Positions 14,299 to 22,907 are shown, numbered from the stretch's first letter. The stretch: DNA of 32,489 bases from Cyanobium sp. (GCA_014191755.1 BJHE01000024.1:1-32489), one strand, 5' to 3'. Made by a program: numbers and translations. Notes: generated by a model from the letters alone, not told the origin.

Positions 14299-16362
14299 TT
14301 GCCGGCGTACCGGATCGGACAACCCTCGCCCCTGGGCGCCTCGATCACCCCGGCTGGTGTGAATTTCTCGGTGGTGGCCCCCCTGGCCACCCGGGTGGAG
14401 CTGCTGCTCTTCGCCGATGGGGGCGCCACTGAACCCGAGCAGGTGATCGAGCTGGACGGGCGGCACCGTTCCGGCGACCACTGGCATGTGGAGGTGGAGG
14501 GGGTCGGCCTGGGCTGCTGCTACGGCTACCGGGTGTTCGGCCCCCTACAGAGCGGCAGCCACGGCTTCAACCCCTCCAAGGTGCTGCTCGATCCCTGTGC
14601 CCGGGCGATCGGCGGCTGGGATGGGTATGAACGGGGCTCGGCGGTGGGGGCCATACCCAACACCGCCTGCTGCCTCAAGGGCGTGGTGACCGAGCGGGAT
14701 CGCTTCGATTTCGCCACAGCCCCCCGCCCCCGCCACCGCTGGCAGCACAGCGTGATCTACGAACTGCACGTGGGTGGCTTCACCCAGGGCCCCCACTGCC
14801 CGGTTCCGGAGGATCGCCAGGGCACCATGTTGGGCCTGATCACGGTGCTACCCCAGCTGCGCGATCTGGGCATCACGGCGATCGAACTGCTGCCGGTGAT
14901 GGCCTTCGATCCCCAGGACGCGCCGGCCGGCCGCTACAACCACTGGGGCTACAGCCCGATCAGCTGGATGGCTCCCCATCCGGGCTACCTCGTGGATACC
15001 GACCCATTGGCGGCCCGCCGAGAGGTGCGCCAGCTCGTGGAGGCCTGCCACCGGGAGGGTCTGGAAGTGATCCTCGATGTGGTGTACAACCACACCAGCG
15101 AGGGCAATCAGAACGGCCCCACCCTGAGCTGGCGGGGCTTCGCCGATTCCCTCTATTACCACCAGAACGCCCGCGGCGACTACCTGGACGTGAGCGGCTG
15201 CGGCAACAGCATCGCCGCCAACCGGCCGCTGGTGCGACACCTCATCCTCGAATCGCTGCGCTGCTGGGCGGTGGAGCTGGGCATTGATGGCTTCCGCTTC
15301 GACCTGGGCATCGCCCTCAGCCGTGGCGAGGAGCTGGCCCCGCTGGACATGCCGCCCCTATTCGAGGCGATGGAGGCCGATCCCGACCTGGCCGACCTGA
15401 AGCTGATCAGCGAACCTTGGGACTGCGGCGGCCTCTATCGCCTCGCCGATTTCCCCGCCCGCCGGGTGGCCGGCTGGAACGGCCGCTTCCGCGACGACCT
15501 GCGCCGCTTTTGGAAGGGTGATGACAAAACGGTGTGGCCCTTGAGCCAGCGGCTGGCCGGCAACCCCGATCTCTTCGGGGGCCAGGCGGCACCGCTGGGC
15601 CGCACGATCACCTTCCTCACCGCCCACGACGGCTTCACCCTGGCCGATCTGGTGAGCTACGACCGCAAGCACAACCTGGCCAACGGCGAAAACGACCGCG
15701 ACGGCGACAACCACAACAACAGCTGGAACCACGGCGCAGAGGGGCCCAGCAGCGACCCGGCCGTGAATGCCCTGCGCAACCGGCAGATCCGCAACCTTCT
15801 GGCCAGCCTGCTGCTGGCGCCGGGGGTGCCGATGCTTCTGATGGGGGATGAGGTGCGGCGCAGCCAGGGGGGCAACAACAACACCTGGTGCCAGAACAAT
15901 CCCCTGGGCTGGATGCACTGGCAACCCGACGACGACGACCTCGCCCTGCGACGCTTCCTGCAGCGCCTGCTCGCCCTGCGGCGGCAGCTCGCCCCCCTGC
16001 TCAACCCCGAACTTCCCTTCGGGGATGGTCAACTGCGCCGGGCCGGCGATGGAGGACCGCCCTGGCACCAGTGGCATGGTGTGGAGCTGGGTCAACCCGA
16101 CTGGGCCAGCTGGTCCCACTGCCTGGCCTGGAGCCTCCAGGACCCGATGCAAGGCGCGTTGCTCTGGTGCGGTCTGAACGCCTACTACCAACCCATGACC
16201 TTCTCTCTACCCCACTGCGCCACGGGCTGGCACCAGGTGATCAACACGGCGCTGCCTGAAGATGCGGATCTGCCAGACCAGCCTCAGCCCTTCCATGGGG
16301 CCCAGGCTTCCCTGGAGAGCCGCAGCCTGGTGTTGCTGGTGGCTCAGCCGCTGCTGGGGTGA
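14299..16362 (+). CDS. glgX: Glycogen debranching enzyme / isoamylase-type GlgX
   Basis: The 687-residue protein has an N-terminal CBM48-like domain (VNFSVVAPLATRVELLLF) and then the GH13 barrel of an isoamylase-type debranching enzyme, which cuts alpha-1,6 branches from phosphorylase-trimmed glycogen. The catalytic residues are visible: nucleophile Asp335 in GFRFDLG, acid Glu372 in ISEPWDCGG and Asp444 in TAHDGFT. VVYNHTSEGNQNGP and LLMGDEVRRSQGGNNNTWCQ are also typical. The start is a TTG at 14299 giving MPAYRIGQPSPLGA, matching the family N-terminus. The last 19 bases overlap the convergent MSMEG_0570-type gene. Confidence 0.9.
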   Translation: MPAYRIGQPSPLGASITPAGVNFSVVAPLATRVELLLFADGGATEPEQVIELDGRHRSGDHWHVEVEGVGLGCCYGYRVFGPLQSGSHGFNPSKVLLDPCARAIGGWDGYERGSAVGAIPNTACCLKGVVTERDRFDFATAPRPRHRWQHSVIYELHVGGFTQGPHCPVPEDRQGTMLGLITVLPQLRDLGITAIELLPVMAFDPQDAPAGRYNHWGYSPISWMAPHPGYLVDTDPLAARREVRQLVEACHREGLEVILDVVYNHTSEGNQNGPTLSWRGFADSLYYHQNARGDYLDVSGCGNSIAANRPLVRHLILESLRCWAVELGIDGFRFDLGIALSRGEELAPLDMPPLFEAMEADPDLADLKLISEPWDCGGLYRLADFPARRVAGWNGRFRDDLRRFWKGDDKTVWPLSQRLAGNPDLFGGQAAPLGRTITFLTAHDGFTLADLVSYDRKHNLANGENDRDGDNHNNSWNHGAEGPSSDPAVNALRNRQIRNLLASLLLAPGVPMLLMGDEVRRSQGGNNNTWCQNNPLGWMHWQPDDDDLALRRFLQRLLALRRQLAPLLNPELPFGDGQLRRAGDGGPPWHQWHGVELGQPDWASWSHCLAWSLQDPMQGALLWCGLNAYYQPMTFSLPHCATGWHQVINTALPEDADLPDQPQPFHGAQASLESRSLVLLVAQPLLG

Positions 16363-16646
16363 TGGGTATGGCTGAACTCCCGCACTTCAACCGTGTCGGT
16401 ACGGCCGTACCTGGCGAGGCGCTGTTGGAGCTTGCTCGCTTCCTCATCGGTGCGCGTGCAGGCGAAGCCGTAGCGGGCTCGCACCCGCTCAGAGGCTTCG
16501 CTTAAAGCCGCAAGGCCCCTCTGCTCCAGTTCAGCAATGGTGAGCGTTTGACCTGGCTTCAGAAACTCGTAGACGATGGTGGATGGGGAATAGAAACGGC
16601 TGGCTTCTCCATCAGGCCAGTGGAGCTCCAGCAACACTTCAGGCAT
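16344..16646 (-). CDS. MSMEG_0570-type nitrogen starvation response protein
   Basis: The 100-residue protein starts MPEVLLELHWPDGEASRFYS and contains GQTLTIAELEQRGLAALSEA and RARYGFACTRTDEEASKLQQ. This matches the MSMEG_0570 family (TIGR04042), a fixed member of Nit1 clusters. Its biochemical role is unknown. It is the last gene on the minus strand of this cluster, 26 bases after the AIR-like gene, and its end overlaps the end of glgX by 19 bases. Confidence 0.85.
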   Translation of the reverse strand: MPEVLLELHWPDGEASRFYSPSTIVYEFLKPGQTLTIAELEQRGLAALSEASERVRARYGFACTRTDEEASKLQQRLARYGRTDTVEVREFSHTHHPSSG

Positions 16647-16672
16647 GGCTCATGACGCGAAGAACGCAGCGG

Positions 16673-17665
16673 CTAGGGGCTCGCCACTGCGCCGAATCCA
16701 GTGAGCGATGTTGTCCCGTCCCAGAGTTGTTGTGTTTGCTCGTTTTGCCGCAGGTCCACCCCGCGGCAATCGGCCTCAAAGCTGCCGATCGATGCGCAGA
16801 TCAGGTTGGGGTGGCCTGAAACCATTTTTTGCAGTGAGTTCAATTCACCGGAGCACACCGCCAGCAGAAAACCGAAGCTGGGAAAACAGCTGAGCCAGGC
16901 GAGTTCATCGATCTCCGGTGGGCACGGGATGGCATCGAGATCAATCCTGATCCCCAAACCACAGGCCTCAGCGAACATCGCCGCCGTGCCCACAAGGCCG
17001 CCCATGCTGATGTCCTTTGCGGCGCGGGCGATTCCTGCATGGGCGAGCCTGGGCAAGAGGGCCAACTGGGATTGCAGCCGCGCAGGTTCCGCCGTGGTTG
17101 CCGCATCCCAGAACGGATAATGCCGGTAAAAGCTGCCATCGCCATCGATCAGCAGCACCAGGAGATCACCGCTCTGAGCAGCTCTCGCCGACAACACAGG
17201 TCCCTCGGCAACGCCGAGCACGGCGACGGAGAGGGCTGTGTAGGGGCTTTGGCTATTGGTGTGGCCCCCCACCATCGGGATCGAGAACTTGTCACAAGCG
17301 AAGCGCATGCCAGCAAGAAGTGGTGCCACCGCCTGCTCTCCCGCACTCCAAACGCTGTTCACCAGCGCCAGGGGGCGTCCGCCCATGGCTGCGATATCAC
17401 TGAGGTTGACCAGCACACCGCTCCAGCCGGCAAACCAGGGGTCGTCATTCACAAGCTCAGGATGCATTCCTTCGCAGGCCAATAGTAAAGAACCGCTTTG
17501 GGCAGGCACCACGGCAGCGTCGTCACCGAGACGACTATCCACTCCAAGTTCAGAGAAGGGGTGATGGCCAAAGACAGCTGCTGGAGCCTGAATGTCGCGT
17601 TTGGCATGCAACCCATTCAACGATCTCAGCCGTTCAACAAGGGCCGTTAAGTCTGGGGCAATCAT
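16673..17665 (-). CDS. Sll0787-type AIR-synthase-like protein
   Basis: The 330-residue protein has the PurM/SelD-like ATP-binding fold: RLGDDAAVVPAQSG, VLVNLSDIAAMGGRPLALVN, MVGGHTNSQSP and AKDISMGGLVGTAAMFAEAC. It matches the sll0787-family AIR synthase-related proteins (TIGR04049) found only in Nit1 clusters. Members of this fold use ATP to activate a carbonyl or amide oxygen, so an ATP-dependent step on a nitrile-pathway intermediate is a reasonable inference. Its start overlaps the stop of the GNAT gene by four bases (ATGA). Confidence 0.9.
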   Translation of the reverse strand: MIAPDLTALVERLRSLNGLHAKRDIQAPAAVFGHHPFSELGVDSRLGDDAAVVPAQSGSLLLACEGMHPELVNDDPWFAGWSGVLVNLSDIAAMGGRPLALVNSVWSAGEQAVAPLLAGMRFACDKFSIPMVGGHTNSQSPYTALSVAVLGVAEGPVLSARAAQSGDLLVLLIDGDGSFYRHYPFWDAATTAEPARLQSQLALLPRLAHAGIARAAKDISMGGLVGTAAMFAEACGLGIRIDLDAIPCPPEIDELAWLSCFPSFGFLLAVCSGELNSLQKMVSGHPNLICASIGSFEADCRGVDLRQNEQTQQLWDGTTSLTGFGAVASP

Positions 17666-18297
17666 GCCAGCTTCAGCTCGTGGGGTCGTCGTTCCAGGGC
17701 TGGCAGGTAATAGCTGAGATCAGCCTCCATCAGGTGATGACGGATGCCCTTGATCTCCAATTCGTCAATGGATGACCAATGCAGGCGTTGGAAGAAACGA
17801 ACGTTCTGAATCTGCACGGTGGCCAGGAAGCGGTCGCAACCCCAGCCATGGGCCGTGGTGACCGCCTTCCAGATCAAGCCTTTACCGATCTGGTTATGTC
17901 GGCGGAATTCAGCATGAACGCCGAGGCGGCCCCCATACCAGATCCTGGGTTGCTGCTCAACGATGCGCACGACACCGACAACTTGGCCGCCATGGCTTGA
18001 GCCATGGTGAATCGCTGTGATCGGGTAGGCACCATCGTCCAGCTCATCGCGGTCGGTGGCTTCAAACAGGTGTTGTTCTTCGCAGAAGATCGCGCTGCGC
18101 AACTCCCAGTAGCCGTTGATCAGCGATGAATTCGGCCTCAGCAAATGAAAGGTGAAGCGATCCGAGCTAGCCGTGGGTGAAAGGCGGAAGTCGTCAGCGT
18201 CGATACCAATACCCCAGCGCACCGACGGTGTGAACGATGCCGGTGAGGAGCTGTGGCTGCGGCCGATGTCATGGCTGCTGGGATCAATGAAAAACAT
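17662..18297 (-). CDS. MSMEG_0567/Sll0786-type N-acetyltransferase
   Basis: From the ATG at 18297 (MFFIDPSSHD) the 211-residue product is a GNAT-fold enzyme. The core reads QVVGVVRIVEQQPRIWYGGR, then LGVHAEFRRHNQIGKGLIWK, the acetyl-CoA-binding A motif (R/Q-x-x-G-x-G/A), with VRFFQRLHW near the end. It matches the MSMEG_0567/Sll0786 family (TIGR04045) of nitrogen-starvation acetyltransferases. The open frame runs to 18513, but the extra segment overlaps the radical SAM gene and has a Trp/Pro-rich shadow composition. It starts 4 bases after the radical SAM stop. Confidence 0.9.
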   Translation of the reverse strand: MFFIDPSSHDIGRSHSSSPASFTPSVRWGIGIDADDFRLSPTASSDRFTFHLLRPNSSLINGYWELRSAIFCEEQHLFEATDRDELDDGAYPITAIHHGSSHGGQVVGVVRIVEQQPRIWYGGRLGVHAEFRRHNQIGKGLIWKAVTTAHGWGCDRFLATVQIQNVRFFQRLHWSSIDELEIKGIRHHLMEADLSYYLPALERRPHELKLA

Positions 18298-18301
18298 GAT
18301 C

Positions 18302-19396
18302 TCAATGCTCGGTTTCAAACAGGGACAGCGCCGAACAAGCCCCGCATTTGGCACAACCGGCCGCCATCGCCTCGGCGCTGATATCTGAATCGCGCAGACC
18401 GGCGGCAACGGCGGTATAAACCTGCACCATGAAGTCGGTGGAGGGAGCTGGATGCTGTTCCAGGGGAGTGCCGGAAATCGGCACAAAGGGCACCACAAAG
18501 GGATAAACGCCAAGCCCGATCAACTTGTCGCTGCACTGGATCAGCGATTCGGCGCTATCCCCAAGACCGGCCAACAGGTAGGTGGACACCTGGCCGCGAC
18601 CAAAGACGGCCACGGCCTGTTCAAAGGCTGTGTAGTACTGCTCAAGGGAGATCTCAGATTTGCCTGGCAGGATGCGGCGACGCACATCTGGTTCGATCAC
18701 CTCCAGGTGCATGCCGAGGCTTGCGATACCAGCCTGCTTCATCCGCTCAAACCAGATCGGATCCTCGGGAGGTTCACATTGAGCTTGGATCGGGATGGCA
18801 ACCCGCCGTTTCACAGCTGCGGCGGTTTCGGCCATGACACGGGCGCCACGGTCATCGCTGTTCGGTGTTCCCGTGGTCATCACCAACTGCTTGACCCCAT
18901 CGAGGCGCACAGCGGCTTCAGCCACTTCCGCCACCTGGTCAGGCGTCTTTCGCACCAAGGTGCGCGCGTCTTCCAACGACTGCTCAATGGCGCAGAACTG
19001 GCAGGAGTCGCTTCGGTCGCGGAAGCGAATACAGGTTTGCAGCAGCGTTGTGGCCAGCACGTCCCGCCCGTGGAGCAGGGCGATCGATCGGTAAGGGATA
19101 CCATCGGCGGTGCTGAGGCTGTAGAAGGCCGGCTCCGCTGTAACCCCCACGCTGCTCAAGGCGTCGCCCTCCTTCGTGGCTAGCGCCACGGCTCCTGAGG
19201 CATCGGATTCGAGGCTGTAGGGAGACGCCTTGGAGGCCGAGTTGTACACGGGCACCATCACCGTGGCGCCATCGATCGTGAGGGCGCGGTGATCAGAGGG
19301 GCCGGCTCCTCCCCGCCGGCCGCGGTTGCCTGGCAGAGCATGGTCGGCAACACCATGGACCTGCAGTTCCGTGACCAGACGTCCAAGCTCAGACAT
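18302..19396 (-). CDS. MSMEG_0568-type radical SAM protein
   Basis: The 364-residue enzyme carries a radical SAM cluster site TCIRFRDRSDSCQFC, with Cys122, Cys132 and Cys135. The C-x9-C-x2-C spacing differs from the canonical C-x3-C-x2-C but is typical of the MSMEG_0568 family (TIGR04043). Near the C-terminus GCAKCGACSAL offers three more Cys for an auxiliary Fe-S cluster. It should generate a 5'-deoxyadenosyl radical; the substrate is unproven. The ATG at 19396 overlaps the end of the nitrilase gene by eight bases, so translation is coupled. A TTG at 19399 is also in frame. Confidence 0.9.
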   Translation of the reverse strand: MSELGRLVTELQVHGVADHALPGNRGRRGGAGPSDHRALTIDGATVMVPVYNSASKASPYSLESDASGAVALATKEGDALSSVGVTAEPAFYSLSTADGIPYRSIALLHGRDVLATTLLQTCIRFRDRSDSCQFCAIEQSLEDARTLVRKTPDQVAEVAEAAVRLDGVKQLVMTTGTPNSDDRGARVMAETAAAVKRRVAIPIQAQCEPPEDPIWFERMKQAGIASLGMHLEVIEPDVRRRILPGKSEISLEQYYTAFEQAVAVFGRGQVSTYLLAGLGDSAESLIQCSDKLIGLGVYPFVVPFVPISGTPLEQHPAPSTDFMVQVYTAVAAGLRDSDISAEAMAAGCAKCGACSALSLFETEH

Positions 19397-20381
19397 CAAT
19401 CAACTCCTGGCTGAGGGCGATCCATTGCGGGGATTCGAGTGTTTCCGGTGGGCTGCCCATGACACTCATCTGGGTGGCCGGCGTGGAATTGATGCGAAGT
19501 CCGAGCAAATCCGGCCGGCTGTAATGGCCCACGCTATCCATCATGCGTTTGCGCTTAGTGATTAACGAACGATCGAGTTCGGCGATGGCCAAACCTTCGC
19601 CCTCTGGCAGGGGGCCAGCCAGATAACGGCCCTCTGGACTGATCACGGCCGTATGGCAGCCACCTTGGAAGGCCTTGTGCAAAGAGGCATCCGGTGTAAT
19701 GGCGGCGTAGTCCTCGGGGTCGAGCCAGGCGGTGGAACAGATCACGAAGCATCCCGCTTCCAGGGCGTGATGGCGCATGGTGACCGCTGTCTGCTCGCTG
19801 AAAATCTGACCCACCAGCGAGCCGGGAAACTGGGCGCAGTGGATCTCCTCACCCTGGGCCATCAGGGCGAAGCGGGCCAAGGGGTTGTAGTGCTCCCAGC
19901 AGGCCAGGGAGCCAATCTTGCCAAGGCTGGTGTCCACAACTTTGAGACCCGAACCATCACCCTGACCCCACACCATGCGCTCGTGGTATGTGGGGGTAAT
20001 CTTGCGGCGTTTGAGAATGATCTCGCCACCGCTATCGATTAAGAGTTGGGTGTTATAAAGGCTACCCCCATCCCGTTCGTTGATCCCGAGCAGCACATGC
20101 AGGCCGTGTTGGCGAGCCGCCGCCGCAATCGCTTCGGTGGCGGGGCCTGGAACGATCACAGCCTGCTCGTAGAGCGCCAGATGGGAGCGCCCCATCAAGA
20201 CAGCTGGCTCCACAAAGGAGAAGTAGGGGTAGTAGGGCAGGAATGTTTCCGGGAAAACAATCAGCTCCACGCCCTGCTCGGCGGCCTCCGCCATGGCCGA
20301 AAGCACCCGCTGAACAGAGCCCTCGAGACTGAACAGAACCGGGCGGATCTGGGCTGCAGCAACCTTGATCGTGGTGGCCAT
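19389..20381 (-). CDS. Nitrilase, Nit6803/Nit1 type
   Basis: The 330-residue protein is a carbon-nitrogen hydrolase with the catalytic triad Glu45 (VFPETFLPYYP), Lys127 (RRKITPTYHER) and Cys161 (ACWEHYNPLA). These positions are offset by eight from Glu53, Lys135 and Cys169 of Synechocystis Nit6803 (Sll0784), its evident ortholog. Nitrilases hydrolyse nitriles to the acid and ammonia. The Pseudomonas Nit1C cluster containing an ortholog is needed for growth on cyanide. The start at 20381 (MATTIKVAAA) fits the family; the frame is open to 20435. It begins 22 bases after the Sll0783-type gene. Confidence 0.95.
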   Translation of the reverse strand: MATTIKVAAAQIRPVLFSLEGSVQRVLSAMAEAAEQGVELIVFPETFLPYYPYFSFVEPAVLMGRSHLALYEQAVIVPGPATEAIAAAARQHGLHVLLGINERDGGSLYNTQLLIDSGGEIILKRRKITPTYHERMVWGQGDGSGLKVVDTSLGKIGSLACWEHYNPLARFALMAQGEEIHCAQFPGSLVGQIFSEQTAVTMRHHALEAGCFVICSTAWLDPEDYAAITPDASLHKAFQGGCHTAVISPEGRYLAGPLPEGEGLAIAELDRSLITKRKRMMDSVGHYSRPDLLGLRINSTPATQMSVMGSPPETLESPQWIALSQELIDV

Positions 20382-20403
20382 GACGGCAAAGGTCCTGGTT
20401 TGA

Positions 20404-20886
20404 TCAGAGGGTCCAGGTATCGAGGATGAAGGCACCCTCCTTGCGGTGCATCAGCACGATGTCGAGAACATCGAGTGGATTGACCGGACGAATTCCGGGC
20501 ATCAGCGCCCCTTCACCGTGGCCGTAGAGAGCTTGGAGTGCAAAACGGCAGGCATACACCTTGCCGCCCTGATCCATGAACTTCTGCAGGCGTGCATTGA
20601 AGTTGAGATGGCCATCGAAGGCCGCATCGCCAAGCTTTGGGAAGCCCCGTTGCACGCCGAGGGTGACCCCTGGGCCGTACAGCAGAACTGAGGTTTCAAA
20701 ACCTTTGTTGATCAGTCGGCTGGCCTGAAGCAGATTGACCAAGCCGATGGAGCCCTCGAAGGCAACTGTATGAAAGGTGATCAGGGCTTTTTCACCAGGC
20801 TCAGCTTTGACATCGGGAAAGACCTTCTCCTCATAGTCAACGAGAAAATCGCCTGGCTGATTGGAAGCACGGCTGACAGCAGGCAT
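20404..20886 (-). CDS. MSMEG_0572/Sll0783-type nitrogen starvation response protein
   Basis: From the ATG at 20886 ([20 protein letters not shown]) the 160-residue protein contains [40 protein letters not shown] and [20 protein letters not shown], ending AFILDTWTL. This is the MSMEG_0572/Sll0783 family (TIGR04044) with a DsrE-like fold. In Synechocystis, Sll0783 is induced by nitrogen starvation and needed for normal polyhydroxybutyrate accumulation. It is the first gene of the minus-strand operon, divergent from the flavoprotein gene, with a near NtcA box in between. A Met at 20919 is also open. Confidence 0.9.
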   Translation of the reverse strand: MPAVSRASNQPGDFLVDYEEKVFPDVKAEPGEKALITFHTVAFEGSIGLVNLLQASRLINKGFETSVLLYGPGVTLGVQRGFPKLGDAAFDGHLNFNARLQKFMDQGGKVYACRFALQALYGHGEGALMPGIRPVNPLDVLDIVLMHRKEGAFILDTWTL

Positions 20887-21002
20887 GAACGTTGGGGAGA
20901 TCAGATGCGAGCGAAGCATCGCCCTGCCACAGCATCAAGAAATGTCGCCAATGCGACCAAAGTGGTGCCGTCGATGCGGCTGTTTCGATCGCCGGCGCTT
21001 CT

Positions 21003-21016
21003 GTGCGATTGACTAC
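21003..21016. promoter_or_regulatory. Near-match to an NtcA box
   Basis: GTG-N8-TAC differs from the NtcA consensus GTA-N8-TAC at one position. It lies 27 bases before the flavoprotein ATG and about 117 bases before the Sll0783-type ATG, in the shared upstream region of the Nit1 cluster. NtcA activates nitrogen-starvation genes in cyanobacteria, which would suit this cluster. I do not see a convincing -10 box at the usual distance in either direction, so this is only a candidate. Confidence 0.4.
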
Positions 21017-21042
21017 AAATCCAATGTGACGGGCCACCGATT

Positions 21043-22365
21043 ATGGATGGTTGTTCTGGCTCGTCACCTGTGAATGGATCCTCCCAGGTTCAGCAACGCC
21101 ATGTGGTTGTGGTGGGGGGAGGGCAGGCAGGTCTTTCGGTAGCCCATGCGCTGCAGAAGCGCGGCATCCGCCCTTTAGTGCTAGAGAAAAACAGAATTGG
21201 CTACGCCTGGGACCAGCAGCGGTGGGATTCGTTCTGCCTGGTGACCCCGAACTGGCAATGTCAGCTGCCCGATTTCCCTTACGACGGATCTGAGCCTGAA
21301 GGGTTCATGGTGAAATCGGAGATCGTCTCCTACCTGCAGCGCTTTGCGGGTTTTGTTGGAGCCGAGCTGCGAGAGGGAGTCGCCGTTCAGCGGCTGGTCC
21401 ACAACGGGCCTGGTTATCGGTTGCTCACGAGCGAGGGTGAGATTCTTGCCGACCATGTTGTGGTGGCGACGGGTGGTTATCACATCCCCCGCCGGCATGC
21501 TGAATCGCCCCGTCTCGCCGCCTCAACGCTTCAGTTGGATGCCCGTGACTATCGCAACGCCGCTTGCTTGCCTGAAGGTTCTGTTCTTGTGGTGGGCAGT
21601 GGTCAATCGGGTGCTCAGATCGCTGAGGATCTTTTTCTTGACGGACGTGAAGTGCATTTGAGTGTTGGCTCGGCGCCCCGATCACCCAGGCGTTATCGCG
21701 GCAAGGACGTGGTGGATTGGCTTGATCGCATGGGCTATTACTCAATGCCGATTGCGGATCATCCAGACCCGCGCGCTGTGCGCACGAAAACCAATCACTA
21801 CCTCACCGGCCGGGATGGAGGGCGTGAAATTGACCTGCGTGTCCGTGCTCTTGAAGGCATGCATCTGCATGGACGGCTGCAGTCCATCACGGCGGAGCGC
21901 ATCAGCTTTAATGATGATCTAGCGGCCAATCTCGATCAGGCCGATGCGGTGTATTGCCGAATCCGCAGCAGCATTGACAGCTGGATCGCCAAGGAGGGGC
22001 TTGAAGCAGAGCAAGAGGTCCCCTATTCGCCCTGTTGGCAACCGGGCCCTGGTAAGGATCCTGGCCTTGATCTCACCAGCCGGCCTCTAGCAGCGGTGAT
22101 CTGGTGCAGCGGCTATCGCAGTGATTTCAGTTGGATTGATATTCCTGTGTTCGATGGTTCCGGCCAACCAGCCCACGACCGTGGCCTGACCCAGAGCCCA
22201 GGCCTCTATTTTCTTGGTTTGCCCTGGCTGCACACCTGGGGTTCAGGCCGGTTCTGCGGTGTTGCCAACGACGCCGACTACCTGGCCAGCATGATCAGCC
22301 AGCGTCTGCAGCGGCGCGATGCCAGCCAGGAGCGGCTGGAATGCACAGCGTTGCTGGGTTCCTGA
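21043..22365 (+). CDS. MSMEG_0569-type flavin-dependent oxidoreductase
   Basis: The 440-residue protein has two dinucleotide-binding motifs: HVVVVGGGQAGLSVAHALQK at the N-terminus for FAD, and SVLVVGSGQSGAQIAEDLFL near residue 185 for NADPH. This is the plan of flavin monooxygenases. YAWDQQRWDSFCLVTPNWQC and the final SGRFCGVANDADYLASMIS fit the MSMEG_0569 family (TIGR04046), the oxidoreductase of Nit1 clusters. It is transcribed away from the other six genes. The start at 21043 is the longest; a GTG at 21070 is also possible. Confidence 0.9.
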   Translation: MDGCSGSSPVNGSSQVQQRHVVVVGGGQAGLSVAHALQKRGIRPLVLEKNRIGYAWDQQRWDSFCLVTPNWQCQLPDFPYDGSEPEGFMVKSEIVSYLQRFAGFVGAELREGVAVQRLVHNGPGYRLLTSEGEILADHVVVATGGYHIPRRHAESPRLAASTLQLDARDYRNAACLPEGSVLVVGSGQSGAQIAEDLFLDGREVHLSVGSAPRSPRRYRGKDVVDWLDRMGYYSMPIADHPDPRAVRTKTNHYLTGRDGGREIDLRVRALEGMHLHGRLQSITAERISFNDDLAANLDQADAVYCRIRSSIDSWIAKEGLEAEQEVPYSPCWQPGPGKDPGLDLTSRPLAAVIWCSGYRSDFSWIDIPVFDGSGQPAHDRGLTQSPGLYFLGLPWLHTWGSGRFCGVANDADYLASMISQRLQRRDASQERLECTALLGS

Positions 22366-22387
22366 GGCTGAGAAAGGCAGAGATCGC

Positions 22388-22564
22388 TCATGGAACCTCG
22401 GCGGGATCCTGCAGCAGGGGAAACAGCCTGGGCGCCCCCAGGATCAGGAACCAGGCGACGGCAAAGGCACCGGCGGCCACCCATTCCTGCCGGAGCAGGG
22501 CCACAACCGCGATCGTGCTGGCGGTGACGCGCACAGCCCGCACAGCAAAGCGGATCAGGGCCAC
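22388..22564 (-). CDS. 58-residue membrane protein
   Basis: From a GTG at 22564 to TGA at 22388 the frame reads VALIRFAVRAVRVTASTIAV, then VALLRQEWVAAGAFAVAWFL and ILGAPRLFPLLQDPAEVP. It has two hydrophobic stretches separated by RQEW, so a helical hairpin is likely. The preceding codons (RFDP) also look protein-like but no start lies upstream in frame. The gene starts after the stop of 22569-22838 on the same strand, suggesting one transcript. I do not recognise a family. Confidence 0.5.
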   Translation of the reverse strand: MALIRFAVRAVRVTASTIAVVALLRQEWVAAGAFAVAWFLILGAPRLFPLLQDPAEVP

Positions 22565-22568
22565 CGGA

Positions 22569-22838
22569 TCAAACCGTCGGCAGCGGGCATAGCAGCTGCA
22601 TCGGTTGGCGGATGGTGCGCCAGTCGCCGTTGCTGGTGCTCACCTCAAGACCGATGGAAGCCTGACCGGCCTCAGGCTCGAGTCCATCCAGCCAGCCGAT
22701 CGCCTCCCCAATGGCCTCCTCAATCGATTCATAGCGACCGTCAAGGTGGGGATGGGGTTGGAAGACAGCATCAATTAGCCGGTAAGCCCGACTCGCCTGG
22801 TGGCGAGACAGAAGCCGTGGGCCGTTCAGGGGTGCCAT
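22569..22838 (-). CDS. Conserved-looking small soluble protein
   Basis: From the ATG at 22838 (MAPLNGPRLL) the 89-residue protein contains RYESIEEAIGEAIGWLDGLE and IGLEVSTSNGDWRTIRQPMQ, ending CPLPTV. It has a helix then a two-strand pattern and no signal peptide. The frame is open to 22883. A perfect hairpin, CCCTGG-ATA-CCAGGG, lies upstream at 22893-22907. Function is unknown. Confidence 0.55.
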   Translation of the reverse strand: MAPLNGPRLLSRHQASRAYRLIDAVFQPHPHLDGRYESIEEAIGEAIGWLDGLEPEAGQASIGLEVSTSNGDWRTIRQPMQLLCPLPTV

Positions 22839-22892
22839 CACTGGAACAGCTTGGACATTGATTTTGCTCGTGTGACGGATCAACGATTGTCA

Positions 22893-22907
22893 CCCTGGAT
22901 ACCAGGG
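22893..22907. repeat. Perfect 6-bp inverted repeat upstream of 22838
   Basis: CCCTGG-ATA-CCAGGG lies 55 bases upstream of the ATG at 22838 (minus strand). No T-run follows on either strand, so it is more like an operator or leader hairpin than a terminator. Confidence 0.35.

Noticed and set aside
18298..18513. N-terminal extension of the GNAT gene
   Set aside because: It overlaps the radical SAM coding region in another frame, and its Trp/Pro/Cys-rich sequence is not GNAT-like.
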